Below are positions 11,030 to 23,252 of a DNA stretch of 64,000 bases, piece by piece. The DNA lies in the NCBI GenBank assembly GCA_947623455.1, contig OX392541.1:8622719-8686718 (forward strand), written 5' to 3'. The notes beneath the pieces were generated by a model. The model was not told the origin of the DNA. It worked only from the letters and a program-made list of their open reading frames with translations, and ran no database searches. How positions within the stretch are numbered: the stretch's first letter is position 1; every line of letters starts with the position of its first letter. This stretch comes from Mimachlamys varia (Eukaryota > Mollusca > Bivalvia > Pectinida > Pectinidae). Both the position numbers and the translations under genes were made by a program.

Positions 11030-13560
11030 TATGGTAAGCATACGTTTATTTGATGTTAACACATAAGTTTACCTATATATGTAGTTACATTGAGGTATCG
11101 CTAAATGTGATGTGTATTTAGTACTACTTAGCACTGTGTATATACTTTACCACCTAAGGACGACATCTGATGCTTCTATATGTGTGGATGTAACGATGAT
11201 AAACGACAACTTGTAAATTTTTTTACATTTGTGTAAGATTATTCTAGTGATTCTTATGTGACTTGTGGATAATGTTGTACATTAGGCTTTAAGTAAACCT
11301 GATTGTTAGGTTTGCGAATTAGAATTTAGTTGTGGAGACTGCCATGATTAATTTGGAGTATGGCAATTATGTTGTTGACAAGAATTGTGTTGTTTGCATT
11401 GTTTATGAAATATGTGAAGGCTTGAATTCTTCAAGTAAACTTTTTGGGGAAATAGCAGGGGCGTCATTTATAGTTATTAGGTGGTAAAGAGTTAATGTTA
11501 CAAGTATGCTGCTAAATGTGGATATTGTACGAAAAAAGATATACAATGTATATTGTATGTATTATATTTTAAATATGAAACACAACATTAAAAAATAGTT
11601 GTTAAACTACAGGATATTGTTGAAAGTGACTTGTAACTGCATAAGTGCATGCAGTTATGATATTATGTGTATTTCAACATGGGACAAGGGCAAGAGTTTA
11701 TAAAGGTAGCTTGTGACACAATTTGGCATGACGATCATACAACACACATTTTTATACCTGTGCAGCTGCATTGAGGTATTGTTTTGAAAGTAGCCTTACA
11801 GCACATGTACATTGCAAAATGTGGATACTTGGAAAGAAACAAATACCAAGCTATTTTAAGCATGAAACAAAAAGTTTTATAAATAATTATGAAATAAAGA
11901 TATGGTGTAAAAAGCATCCAAGCATACAGCACATATATATATACCTATGCAGCTGCATTAGGTTATTGTTGAAAGCAAGGTTATTGCTTATGTATTGTGC
12001 TTTACACTGTTTTTGGTCAATTGGATATTCTTTGAAAGAAGATAATGCTATCTATTCTAAAGAAAGTCAAGTGCACATGTAATACCATACTATAATGTAT
12101 AAGTTTACTTCAACATTGGACATTAATTAATTTAAGCAAAGGATACAAAAGTTGGAAAAATTTATAAAAAAAGCATAATGATACAAGTTGGTGTGCCAAG
12201 CATACAACACACATATATATATACCGATGCAGCCGCATTGGGGTATTGTTGAAAGTGGCAGTTTTCACATGTACATTGGAAAATGTGGAAACTGTTACAA
12301 TTAAAAGCAAACTATTCTATTTTAAGCATGAAAAACAAGGTTATAACAAAGAAGCGAAATATAATATTTGTATGATGAGCATATATACAAAGTTGTATTT
12401 ATGTTGTATTTTGTTTAGTCACATACAGGTTTTGTTTGATGTGATTTAACTGTTGATGTTTTCTGCTAGACATCCATATCTAGATTGAAATATGACACAT
12501 GATGGTTTAAGAAAAACTGATGGAAAGTGAAATAATGCAGAATAAATATTATAAGCATATATATACAAATGTATATAGGTATGCAGGTACATCAAGGTAT
12601 TGTTGAATGTGAATTACTGCACATTTGTTTTGTTGAATGTGGATTTTATTTTAAAAAAGAATTTACTGGATTTTTAAATTGAAACATGAAATACAAAATT
12701 AAGAAATTTAAAAAACAAAGATGATAAAAGAAGCATAATAAAAAATTGTATGACAAGCATATATACAACACATTTTATACCTATGCAGCCGCATGGAGGT
12801 ATTGTTGAAAGTGGCAGTTTTGCACATGTACATTACAAAAAACAGAGTTGTAGAAAAAAGCACACTATTATATTGGAAGCATGAAACAAAGTAACAAAAA
12901 CAGTTGCTATAATACAGATTTGGTGGGAAAAGCATACCAGCATACAGCACACATGTATATGATACTTATGCAGGTGTTTTGAAGTACTGTGACTGAATTA
13001 GATCATTGCACATGTAGTTAGATTTCTGCAAATTGTTTCAGAAAAGATTATATTATTTTATCTGGAAAAAAATGAAGTACAAGGTAATGAAAAAGTAATA
13101 AAATACAGTATTGGCATGAAAAAGATGGCAATATTGTGTGTTGGCTATTTTGTAGGACCATTACAGGGTATGGGGAATTTGCATGAAATTAGAGAATGAT
13201 CCAGGAAGTAGTATTGGCCATGGAATTGGATATACATTGTATATATGGAAACAAATTTTTCTATGGCTGTTTATGTTATAAGTACATGTATATAGAAGTT
13301 GTCATATAATGGAACATACACAATTAGATGCTGGGTAACATGCAAATGGAATTTGAGAATGAGTTATCCAGTAGTGTACAATTGATACAGTGACTGAATA
13401 GTGAATAGTGTAGCATTTTATTACAGAGGACCTAAGAAGTGGCAGAATGATAAACTGGTACAAAAAGTATATAGCAGACATGCACTTTTATGCAGCAGCA
13501 TTGGGATGTATTTTAATGCCACTATATATATTGCACATGTACATGTTTTTGCAGAGTATT
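11030..13560. repeat. Degenerate tandem array of roughly 200 bp units
   Basis: A recognisable motif recurs at about 11080, 11755, 11940, 12225, 12580, 12780, 12960 and 13490: (A/C)CTATGCAGC(T/C)GCAT, followed by GAGGTATTGTTGAAAGTG, then ACATGTACATT and AATGTGGA. Unit length is irregular (about 170-350 bp) and copies are diverged. There are no long frames. The rest of 10180-11030 is AT-rich, and I see nothing else in it. Confidence 0.6.
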
Positions 13561-13573
13561 TCACGTGTAGAGT

Positions 13574-14326
13574 TTATGAGGGAGAAAACTGTGATGGTCC
13601 TGGTAGAGATAAAGATGATTGATCATAATCTACATCTGGGGAAGAAGATCTACTTGATGTTGCATCATTTGGCGGCAAGATTTTCAGCACGCGATTGGTA
13701 TTTTTAACGATTTCTGCACAAAATGCAGAAACGCACAGAAGGTGGTCCTCTACTTTGTCTGGAGTGACGTCTTCCATATTTATTGCCTCGAGATATGCAC
13801 GAAGGACTCCATGTGGTATGGAAATTGTTTTGTCAGTTTGGTGTTCAAGTTCTTTTCCATGTACTTCGCACTTCAGAAGGGAAGACAGGTTTTGTGTTCT
13901 TTGCCTATGGGAACATTCTGTGCATTTGACAGTTGTCAGTTCTTTATTAAAAGGTGGGATTTGCTTATTGCAAAATCCACATAAGTAGACTTCAGAGCAA
14001 GATGCCGAAGAGATCTCAAGTTGAATCTTGTTAGTGATGCCGCAAACATTGCGATCTGTTGTTATGTTGACCATTGGTGGAATGGGGGTTATGGTTGCAT
14101 CAGGTGATATTGATAAAGTTTTGGTATCTCCAAAATTCCGCACACTTATATTTTGTAGTGCGTAATAACAGCCTTGATCGATGAGATCAATGTCCTTTTC
14201 CCAGGATGAAATCTGGATGGAACTGCTTTGATCTGCAGCGACAAGTTTGGACAGTTTTAGTTGTTTCCCTCTTGAGTTTATGAGTTCCACTGGTTGTTTT
14301 TCGAGTATTTTGCAGTGTATTGTCAC
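13574..14326 (-). CDS. RPA-like ssDNA-binding protein, exon 3 (C-terminal)
   Basis: This final exon encodes 250 residues and a stop. It begins at an AG|GTGACAATA acceptor in phase 0, so the apparent GTG start is a splice junction, not a start codon. The first 80-85 residues look like an OB fold of the RPA large-subunit type: a V-x-C-x-I strand, then LINSRGKQLKLSKLVAADQ, then the strand with SSWEKDIDLIDQG and YYALQNISVRNFG. Next is a four-cysteine zinc ribbon, C-x2-C-x15-C-x2-C (Cys241, 244, 260 and 263 of the spliced protein), as in the RPA70 C-terminal domain. The last 40 residues are Ser/Pro-rich and probably disordered. RPA-like proteins are known companions of Helitron transposases, presumably coating the displaced single strand in the nucleus. 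No break is visible. Confidence 0.75.
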   Translation of the reverse strand: MTIHCKILEKQPVELINSRGKQLKLSKLVAADQSSSIQISSWEKDIDLIDQGCYYALQNISVRNFGDTKTLSISPDATITPIPPMVNITTDRNVCGITNKIQLEISSASCSEVYLCGFCNKQIPPFNKELTTVKCTECSHRQRTQNLSSLLKCEVHGKELEHQTDKTISIPHGVLRAYLEAINMEDVTPDKVEDHLLCVSAFCAEIVKNTNRVLKILPPNDATSSRSSSPDVDYDQSSLSLPGPSQFSPS

Positions 14327-14612
14327 CTGAAATTTCAGAAAAAGACAAATTATGAGTGTGTTGTGGGTTTTTTTAAGCGATGGTAAGGATCGTAAAGGTT
14401 ATATTTACTGCGTTTTTTTTTTGTGTTTTGGAAGATTAGATTTGAAAACTAGAGTAAGCAAGCTATATCAGTAAGCAAGCTTTATCATTGTTTGGACTGA
14501 AATTAAAGCTGAATGTTTATTATGCAGTATAATTTGTTAAAAGTTACATTTTAATTTAAAACAAATGTGTTGTTGTGGCTGGTGGGAAAATTACAATACT
14601 ATAACAACTTAC

Positions 14613-14805
14613 CTTTTGGAATTCTTTAACATTGTCTTTGATGTGTTGTATTGTCAAGAGTGGAGAAGCAGCAGGGTCTTCAAAGCGAAAGTCAAGTTTT
14701 CTTGAGGGTGAAGTGATTTTTGTTTTGTTGGTCATTTTTATATCAAAGGAGCCTGCTTTCCTCATACTGGGTACCCGGATAACATTTGTCAGTGTCACAG
14801 GGCTT
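14613..14805 (-). CDS. RPA-like ssDNA-binding protein, exon 2
   Basis: This is a 193 bp exon. On the minus strand the acceptor TTTTTCAG| ends at 14806 and the donor AAG|GTAAGTT starts at 14612. It enters in phase 2, completing the Arg codon split from exon 1, and leaves in phase 0 into exon 3, so all three exons join in one frame. It encodes SPVTLTNVIRV, continuing the first domain, followed by a Lys/Arg-rich linker and LLTIQHIKDNVKEFQK, which leads into the second OB fold. The intron between exons 2 and 3 is 286 bp. Confidence 0.7.
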
Positions 14806-17800
14806 CTGAAAAAGAGATTGGAATGGTATTGCATTGCACATTGCAAAATCATAGTTTAAGATGTATTTTGACATGTAATGTTTTTTACCATATAACTGAT
14901 GCATTTTGACAAATTTCTAATGATTTTGTTTTTCAGTATTTTATTGAATTTTAATACAAGTAGGTTATTTGCTAAAGATTTTGATAATAATTGTATAACA
15001 TGCAAACTTGTTTATTTGCAAGGAAGAAAAAGTGAAATAGATTTTAAAAGTGTGATGATGGTGTGCGTAAATTGGAACACAGGTGTGTGGGTTTAAAAGG
15101 GGTGTTTTGGAGAAGGGTTCTTCTTAGGAATTTTAGTTGTAGGTTGCGTGAAATGTGATTTATTGGAATGTGAGCAATGATAAGGATGAAAATGTTTTTA
15201 TAAAGGTATTTTTTTTAAGAAACAAATACATATTTGCCCTATTTACCATTCTTGTTAACTGTTTGGCACATGTAAGCACCTTTAGTAGGAGGTTAGTTTA
15301 GAACTATTATTAGAGAGTACTTTTTATTGCAAATTTAAAAGGGAATGAGAATGCATCGGTTTTAGTAAAGGTATTTGAGCTGTCATGGTTATGTTTAATG
15401 TTTGATTGAAGTTTATAATAATTATATAGAGCAGGACATCATTATAACACTGATCACAAGAGTATTTCAGGTGTTATTAGCGAATAATATAATATGATAA
15501 AGGCAAAGCCTTAAAAGAGCGCACCTTTTATAATTAGTTAATTTGTAATATTTACTACAAATCATTCATGTAATGATTCAGAAAAAAGATCAAATTTCCA
15601 CAAGTAAAAGTCGGCAAAAACTGTTTTTGAAGCAACGACAGAATACAATGTAACAGACATCTGAAAGTGATATTGTACAAGGTGGATAATAGGTGCTCTT
15701 ATGTACAAGTTTATGTTTGTTGTGAAAAATTGTGTATAATTAAAAGGAAAGGTTTGTGTAATGGTTTAACCCTTTGCCACATGTAAGCGCCTCTGGACCA
15801 CTGTTGGCTGACATTTTAGAGAAGAACAGACACGGTATGCTTCAGTTAAACGATTGTTTTCAGACAGATTTTACGTAATGGAAGACTATATATTCAATTT
15901 GATAAGTGCTGAAGATAAACAATTACAGACACAATGATTATTCATGATTGACTTTGAGGAAGCCGTAATTGTTGCCATTACAGTCGGCCTGACAGAGCTT
16001 TGGACTGAAACAGTGAGTTTCAGATGTCAATAACGATGTTTTTATGAGAGAATTGGTAGCATATATTCCCACAGAACATCTATAAAATTAATTCAAAGTT
16101 GAATTTCCTATTTTGAACTGCTTGTTAGTGAAAAAAGATGACTTATTATTGTTGTTTATAACCTGGTGACGAGAGGCGGTTGACAGAAACCGAAAGTAAA
16201 AATGACGCAAGACAAGAGTCGGAAATAAAAGTATTGATTTGATAATGCATGCTTAAAACACACTGCATTTTCGATACACTTATCTATTTATGTTAAATTG
16301 AATCATTTGATTTTTATTGCTCAAAAAACCCCATATAAACTGCCTTGTAATCGTTTCCAAAAGCAACATTTTATGTGTCAGACTCTGACAAAGTAAACAA
16401 TGCCGGAATGATAAAAAAATAATTAAACATACATCAAATACTTCTATTTAAATCACACTTTCAAGCCATCCAGAAGAAATTTGACAATAAATATATATTT
16501 TATGTAAGATATCATATTTATGTGGCTATTGTAATGTGGGTCTATAATTATTAATCATTAATTCCATAATTAATCATTGACTTTTCTTGTCACAACAACT
16601 GTTCAGTGACTAGCTGTGCTTGGTATAACAACTTGGTCTGCAAAATACCCTAAAAACTGATCATTGTATGCTTCAATATGACTATTGTTCCTTTAAAATT
16701 AAATACAAGCTCTTTGAAATAGTGTGTTCATTCGAGTTTTAAAAAAAATCAAGCAAAAAACGATTGAAACACTCAATCTTTAAATCCATATAAAGACCTG
16801 TTAAGCTGACTATGCTTTTGTAGTTTGAGCTGCCCACATTGATCTAGTGGAGCTGGTGATCGGATTTAACTGCTCTGCCTATCATACAATGTTGTCTTGA
16901 CCAGCAGCCAGATTCTTTTGAAGTTTTGGTGGGTAACCTGGACTTTTTCAAAATATTGAAATAGATTGCTCCAAATAGCCAGATGTCTGCATGGCCTGTG
17001 TGCATGGCCTGTTTACTGTGGTCTGTTTACTGTGGCCGTCTGGGGAGTTGACAGGTCAAGTTGACATCCTCATGGTACACACACAAACCTACCCTAATTG
17101 ACCTGAGTAACTTAATGGTGCCTTAAATCTACCACAGACTTTTTTATGCAAGATGGTTTGAAATTATGTAATCATTGATGTTTTTGAAAGACTCACAGGT
17201 TGGTGAAGAACTACTTGCACATAAACTGTTTCTGCATAGGTCTAACTGATGCATTTATATGTGAAATTACCGTTAGAGAATTGTGTGTGCAAACTTGACA
17301 TTTTTGTTTTAAAAGGTTGATTCCACATCTCGTGTAGCAACGTTAACACAAACAAATATTTTGCTTCTTTTATAATGATTAAGTCTCCACTTCATGTAGT
17401 AACACAAACATATTTAGCATCTTTTATGAATTATTAATCCGGAATAAACAGTTATTAATTTATTATAAACATGGACAAAACATCAGCTGTAACTGCAACA
17501 TAGGGTTGGATGTCATGAAAAATCCAAGATGGCGGCCGATTATGTTCGTCAGGCTTAGGCTCTTATCCGGCAATAAGCCCACCCCCTACTTTTTACTTTA
17601 TTTAATGCACTGGCCTCCTGGGGTTATTGGCGGATTAATACGGTAGTGAAAAATATTATTTTTTCTGATTTGATTAATCAGCTTACAAATGACGTTTGGG
17701 AATTGTAAAAGCTGTTTCTGTATGTTTTACTATAAAAAAGTAATAAACAGAATATCTAACCGTATCTTCAGTAATATCAAACATATTTCGCTTGTGTGGC

Positions 17801-18361
17801 TAATATTTTGATATTTCTCACTCGTGCTATTTGTTCCACTTGTGAAATATATTTGGTATTACTGAAGACACTGTTAGATATCCTCTATATGTAAAAAGAG
17901 TACACCATAATGTGTAGATACCTTATTAGGTTCCTGCTGTTACAAAACGAAAGAAATAGGATGCGTAACACAATATAATATTGCAATGCCAGTTGCACCC
18001 TAAATACTTAGTGTTTTCTGGTCAGTTTTATGAATGCTTTGATATAAGAGAAAAGGTTGTTGATAGTGACTTGATACTGATGTAATTCCAACATATTGTT
18101 GTATTATACCTCAAAATATGAGATACTATTACAGTGTGATTGGCATAACAAAAGATAAAATGAATAATACTTCGTATTCATGCTATATTTTTGGGGGAGC
18201 TGAAATGGGAAAAAACAACTGTAATTTGATTAGGCCTTATATAGATCAATGTGAAAGTGTGTGGTTTGAAGCAAATGTGAAAATGTACGACAGCCATGTT
18301 TGTTGTGATTCTCAGTTACCAAACAGCGTAATTAGATAAAGCAGGTTTTTAATATGGGATT

Positions 18362-18394
<33 letters not shown>

Positions 18395-21149
18395 ATAACA
18401 TCTTGGGGCACATTAACTTTGACAGTTCCCAGAAATATGTTTAGCCGATATTTCCAACCAAAATGACAGTTCGAACAATATTCAAAGCTAAAGGTAAGTT
18501 AAGACATCAGTATGATATGGAGGCGCTGCTGTTACACCCCCGGGTCAACTGACATGTATGCGCAGTAACTACCAATATCATGAACTTTTGGGGATTGGCA
18601 AAGTTAATACTACCCAGGATTTTCAACATTGAACATATTTGCAAATTTTATGGCATGGTTTATGGAATATTCTTTTGCCTCTTTGGAAAGTTAAACCTTT
18701 GTACTTTAGCAGGGAAAAAATATTAAGAAATCGGAATTTGGGAAAGTCTATTTTTAGCATATTTCATGGTCTGGAAAATAAGGAAAATCACATAAAACGT
18801 CACTTTCAAAGTGATATTTTTTATTTATTAACAATAATAGATAAATGAAATTATATGTATGTAAAGATAAAATATACTTAAGTACAGTTTTGTAAAAATG
18901 CCCTTTTACAGAAAATTCATTAAAAGGATATTGTATATTCAAAATGTCGAAAAATAAATGAAAACTTTACAATATTGGCATTTATCGCATTTTAAAAGTA
19001 CTAATCAATTTTATTCAATTCCTAATCAACATGGATTTATAATTTATTCTTGAAAGCAAGACATTTTCTTTGATATTGTTAAATGAAAATAGGCACATTT
19101 GCTTAAAATTAGTGAAACGACCCGCCTTATTTGACCAAATGTGCTGATTTGGTGTGATGCTATGTTCAAGACAAACAATATGTCTATTTATGTGAAAGGA
19201 GTGTTGAAAAGGGGAAAACTAAAGGCCTCTACGTACTCTAAAATTGATTCTATATACATAGCACTTCTTTGAAATACTGAAACTGATCATATGATTTTAT
19301 TTATACTCCGAGTCTCTGATGATGAAGTTGTCATCTCGTGCAATTTTTCTTAAATGCTTGAAAATGGCAAAGTCCATAAGACTGAACAGCAAAATTCTGT
19401 ATTTTATTTCTTGAATATGTCTTGTGGGATTCAAATAATATTTTGTAAGCAAAACCACCCTAAAATGGATGATCAAATGTAAAAAAATAAATGTAACTTC
19501 TGTACAATTTCATGATTTTTATCAAAAAATTCATATTTGCCCAATTGTTACCATTACGAAGAATTAAAAAATCATATAAAGAAAACAAGACATAACTGAA
19601 AACCATCAATTTCAATTAATCCAGTGAACTCTGTTTTCGAGGTCATTTCTACAAAAATTCATGGAAATTAAGTAAAACACAAAAAATATATGAACAAATT
19701 TGTTGTTCAGAATAAGGGACTTAGTCATTTTCCAAGGCTGATTAAAATTTTTACCAAGCAAGGTTTTTGTAAACATAACTTTCAAGTTATTTTTGAAGAT
19801 GTCTTATACAAAATGTCATTTTAGCTAAGAATAACTTTATCAAAGACAGATTAACTGAAAAATCAAACATTTGCTGAAAAGATTATGAATATATGGCATT
19901 CATAATATTATCTTTCAGCCTTTTTAAATTATAACAGGCCTTGAATCTGCACGAAAGGCTAAGTTTGAATATTCATCAATGCTCTTAAGAGTGAAAGTTA
20001 ATCACACATTGACAAAAAATTACGTGCAAAATACATATTTAAATACATTTCAATAAAGCCAGTATTAATATTTATGTTCATTGATTCAGTTTTCTGTCTT
20101 GAAATGCATAAAAAACTTATATTCTGACATATGAAATACATTTTAGCAATGTTTGGGGAGCTACAGTTCTTTTGCATGATGGTTGCTATTGAAAATTTTT
20201 ATTTATCTGAGTAATATACAAAGTAATCTTGCGATAAAGTAATTTTCTCTTGTCAAATGTTACACAAAAAATTGATATCGAGCTTCAAAGTTGACCAATT
20301 AGCAATTTAGTTGATTTTCAAGGTTTTTTAGTGGTCCCAAAAACCATATTCCTAAAGTAATATTTTTCGATATTTTTTTTCTGTCACAGAAAATATATCA
20401 ATCTGTTTGAAAAGCCTGAAAGAAATTCTATTGCAATTTTTTCTATGTTAAACCTTAAAATGACTGGACTATGAAGGCCTAGTTGACATGTGTGGTTTGG
20501 CTAAATTTGTGACAAATATATATTTTATCACGGTGAAAATTTGATACTTTGTTTATCCTGTACTATTATGACAACAATATACTTGCATTATTAGGTGCTA
20601 ATTGAATGAAGTTTTCTTTAGTAGCCATGGGACCTGTGTGCATGTATGCAACTGTTATAATTTTGTTTTAATACAGTCGCTGGATGTTTTAACGTTAATT
20701 TTTTAATGTCATTGCGTGTTCCTGTGGTTTGTAGGTGTTAGGAACGACGCAATTTATAAAATCGTGTTGTCGTTTAGAGCTTATCGCATTAACGTGCATA
20801 TATATTGGAATTAAGCACTGGAAAAAAGCAGCGAAATATATAACTAAAGAGCTCACAATTATTAACTGGAGTATGAAGATCAAGTTAAATACTACGTCAA
20901 AAGGATTGATTGAATATTTGTCAAAATGCATGAAATTTATATGGCAAAAATATTACGCGTCCTAATTATATATTGGAATATTCATCGTATATGACGTAAA
21001 TTTATGAGGGAGTGAACTGAAGAAACAAGAAATGTTGAAGTTTTAACAATAATAAAATGATCTACGATGTTATTTTTGCAAGTTTCTTTGCTAGCGCGAA
21101 GAAATACAACGGTTTTTTTTTACAGACTACTACTGCCGTGGCGACTTAC
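14806..21149 (-). other. Intron 1 of the RPA-like gene, AT-rich, no genes seen
   Basis: This 6.3 kb intron lies between a GTAAGT donor at 21149 and a polypyrimidine-AG acceptor at 14806. I see no recognisable protein, RNA gene or complete transposon in it. Short frames, such as 18118-18339, have no family motifs. It contains a T12G21 run at 18360-18392. Composition is strongly AT-rich, unlike the coding exons. Confidence 0.5.
18360..18392. repeat. Homopolymer junction T12 then G21
   Basis: Twelve T are followed directly by twenty-one G. A G run this long is rare and difficult to sequence, so the true length is uncertain. It could form quadruplex or triplex structures. Confidence 0.8.
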
Positions 21150-21331
21150 CTTGCCTTTTCCATGTCCAACAATGTCTGTCTGTTTTCTGCGTTGAAACAG
21201 ACGACTGACGTGAAAGCTTGTTGTTCTTGTAGTAGTGCATTGAAATAGGATGTGGTTCCTTTCGCGGACTGTTTTACGGGAGAAATTTGGTGGATATAGC
21301 CTTCTGCTTCCATGTTAGGAGTGTTGCTCAT
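21150..21331 (-). CDS. RPA-like ssDNA-binding protein, exon 1
   Basis: The exon encodes the first 60 residues and two bases of codon 61. It starts at the ATG at 21331 (MSNTPNMEAEGYIHQISPV) and ends at a GCAAG|GTAAGTC donor. The segment GYIHQISPVKQS, then SYFNALLQE and VVCFNAENRQ, is a first OB-fold-like module. It splices in phase 2 to exon 2, giving EKAR-SPVTL across the junction. The predicted spliced protein is 375 residues. The GC-richer block upstream (21340-21430), with an inverted GTCGGCAGT/AGTGCCGAC pair, may hold the promoter. Confidence rests on matching phases at both junctions and continuity of the domain. Confidence 0.65.
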
Positions 21332-21840
21332 CTTGACAGCTGTGGCGGGAAATGAGGGTGAAGGAAATTTGCAGTCGCGAACCGTCGGCAGTTTCCGTGA
21401 AGTGCCGACGGTTACCGATTGGGTATGTTTGACAACTCGGGTTTTTTCGTGAGATCCAATATATGATGAATCTGTTTATTTTCGGAAGTTATGAACATTC
21501 TTCAAAATTGGAATATTATATATGAGTTTCACGTATGATGAAAGCTACTGGAAAAGATTTAAGATTGAGGATTTTTTTTTTAAATTGTATGTCTTCGGGA
21601 AGTGACGAATGCAATTGGAAAATCTCTCGGGTTTTTCCGTCACATCTTCGGTGTTATTGTAGAGACACTGTAACCGTTACGTAAATAAATTGAAGAAATA
21701 TCATTTTTACATACAGTTACTCATAAAACTGACTTTTTTTTTATTGCTTTCTTACAAAGAGTTAAACAAAACGCTTTTGTTGGATGGTTGATGTGGTTGA
21801 CGAGTTATGTCCCTTTATTTGCAAGCGTAGTTCACAGGTA

Positions 21841-22330
21841 CAGTACCGTGTTAAAAGTGAGTATAATTTTTATATTTCTTTGAATTTCCATAATTTTTCT
21901 CTGAATTTTCCTGGCTTTGTTTATGGGTCATTTTTAATGAAATTTTGTATACTTATAGAGAATTGTTTTCTGTTTCATGTCATAATATTTTTGGTTATTT
22001 CTGTTCCATAAGGACAGAGAAATAATAATTCATTTACAACATCCAATTTTCAGGAGAACATTTTGACGTCATTTTGGTAATGTTATATAGAACAATGGCG
22101 TCACATGGAAAATAGCAGTGTAGAAAATTTAGTATTACTCAAGAAATACACAACGGAAAATTAAACGAATATTATGAGAATAAACCTTTGACATTTCTGT
22201 ACCAAATGTCCAAATATTGTCGAAATCCTTCTGTAAACAAAGTCAGGAAAATTTGTTGAAGAAAGTTTTAAATACAAAGAATATATATAGCAAAACCAAA
22301 AAAATTATACTCACTTTTGGCACGGTACTG
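21841..22330. mobile_element. TIR element, about 490 bp, CAGTACCGTG termini
   Basis: The left terminus CAGTACCGTGTTAAAAGTGA is repeated inverted at the right end (about 22297-22330), with two mismatches over some 30 bp. The element is preceded by TA and followed by TG. CAGT ends next to TA suggest a Tc1/mariner-derived MITE. No transposase frame is present. Confidence 0.65.
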
Positions 22331-22837
22331 TGTAGTTGTGATTTAGGATCTTAAGTTAAATCATAATTATAAGTATATTATAACAAACAGAAACGGGATT
22401 ATTTTAAAAAGCGTTTTATAATTATCTTTGGTTTCAGCGTAGTATCTGTGCATAAATAGACAAGAAGTGATGTTACAAATTAAAATTTAACCACGATTGA
22501 AAATCTTGACCCCAAGTATCTGCGAGCGTAGCCAGGAGCATAGGCGACAAATGACAGATGATTTGTCTGTTGGCAGGGTTACAGGTGACATGGTATTACT
22601 AGGATGATAAATGTTAAATGACTGATGTTTTGTTTGGCCTTTTGCTAGGGTTATATGTGGCAAATGATTTCTGTTTTGTTTATTAAAATGTGACATATGA
22701 GTTCTGTTTTGTGTATTATAGGTGACTAATGAACTGTGTTTTGTGCATTAGTAGGTCCTAGATGACAGGTTAAGATAACTTTTGTCCAGTCTATTAACAT
22801 GGTTATATATGTAAAGGTGACAAATGACGTCTGCTTT

Positions 22838-23005
22838 GTAATAGGACGAGGAAAAGTGATAAAGATAAGTGGTGTCGCTGGGGCTCGAACTTGCGACCCT
22901 TGGCTCTCCAGCCCGATGCTCTACTAAGTGAGCTAAAGGGAAATTCCCTACAGCTTCCGCTTGTAAGGCAACCTAATCAAAGCACATCTTTTACACTATT
23001 CCCTC
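22838..23005 (-). mobile_element. tRNA-SINE-like repeat, copy 1
   Basis: On the minus strand it carries a tRNA-like head with TAGCTCACTTAGTAGAGCA (box A-like) and AAGTTCGAGCCCC (box B-like), followed by a tail with CTTTATCACTTTTCCTCGTC. The anticodon arm does not pair as in a real tRNA. It is shared with 23092-23252. Confidence 0.6.
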
Positions 23006-23091
23006 CTTTTTCTAAATCTCCAACCCAGGTTCTTTGACTCCCCGCCAAGGATTCTCCTACCTTGAAACGGGGAGGGTCATTGGCACCAGTA

Positions 23092-23252
23092 TGTAATAGG
23101 ACGAGGAAAAGTGATAAAGATAGTGTTGTCGCTGTTGCTTGAACCCGCGACCATGGGCTCTCCAGCCCCGATGCTCTACCAACTGAGCTTAAGGGAAATT
23201 CCCTACAGCTTGTGCTTGTAAGGCAACGTAATCAAAGCACATCTTTTACAGC
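23092..23252 (-). mobile_element. tRNA-SINE-like repeat, copy 2
   Basis: This has the same tRNA-like head and tail as copy 1, with AGCTCAGTTGGTAGAGCAT closer to a canonical box A. The copies flank 86 bp of unrelated sequence containing an inverted CTCCCCG/CGGGGAG pair. Confidence 0.6.

Noticed and set aside
13447..13988. Overlapping plus-strand frames of 80-97 codons
   Set aside because: Shadows of the RPA-like exon 3 on the other strand and of the tandem array.
18118..18339. 73-codon frame in the RPA-like intron
   Set aside because: No family motif, no splice context and an isolated position in AT-rich sequence.
22860..22935. Candidate tRNA gene on the minus strand
   Set aside because: Boxes A and B are visible, but the anticodon arm does not pair properly, and a second copy with the same 3' tail shows it is a SINE-like repeat.
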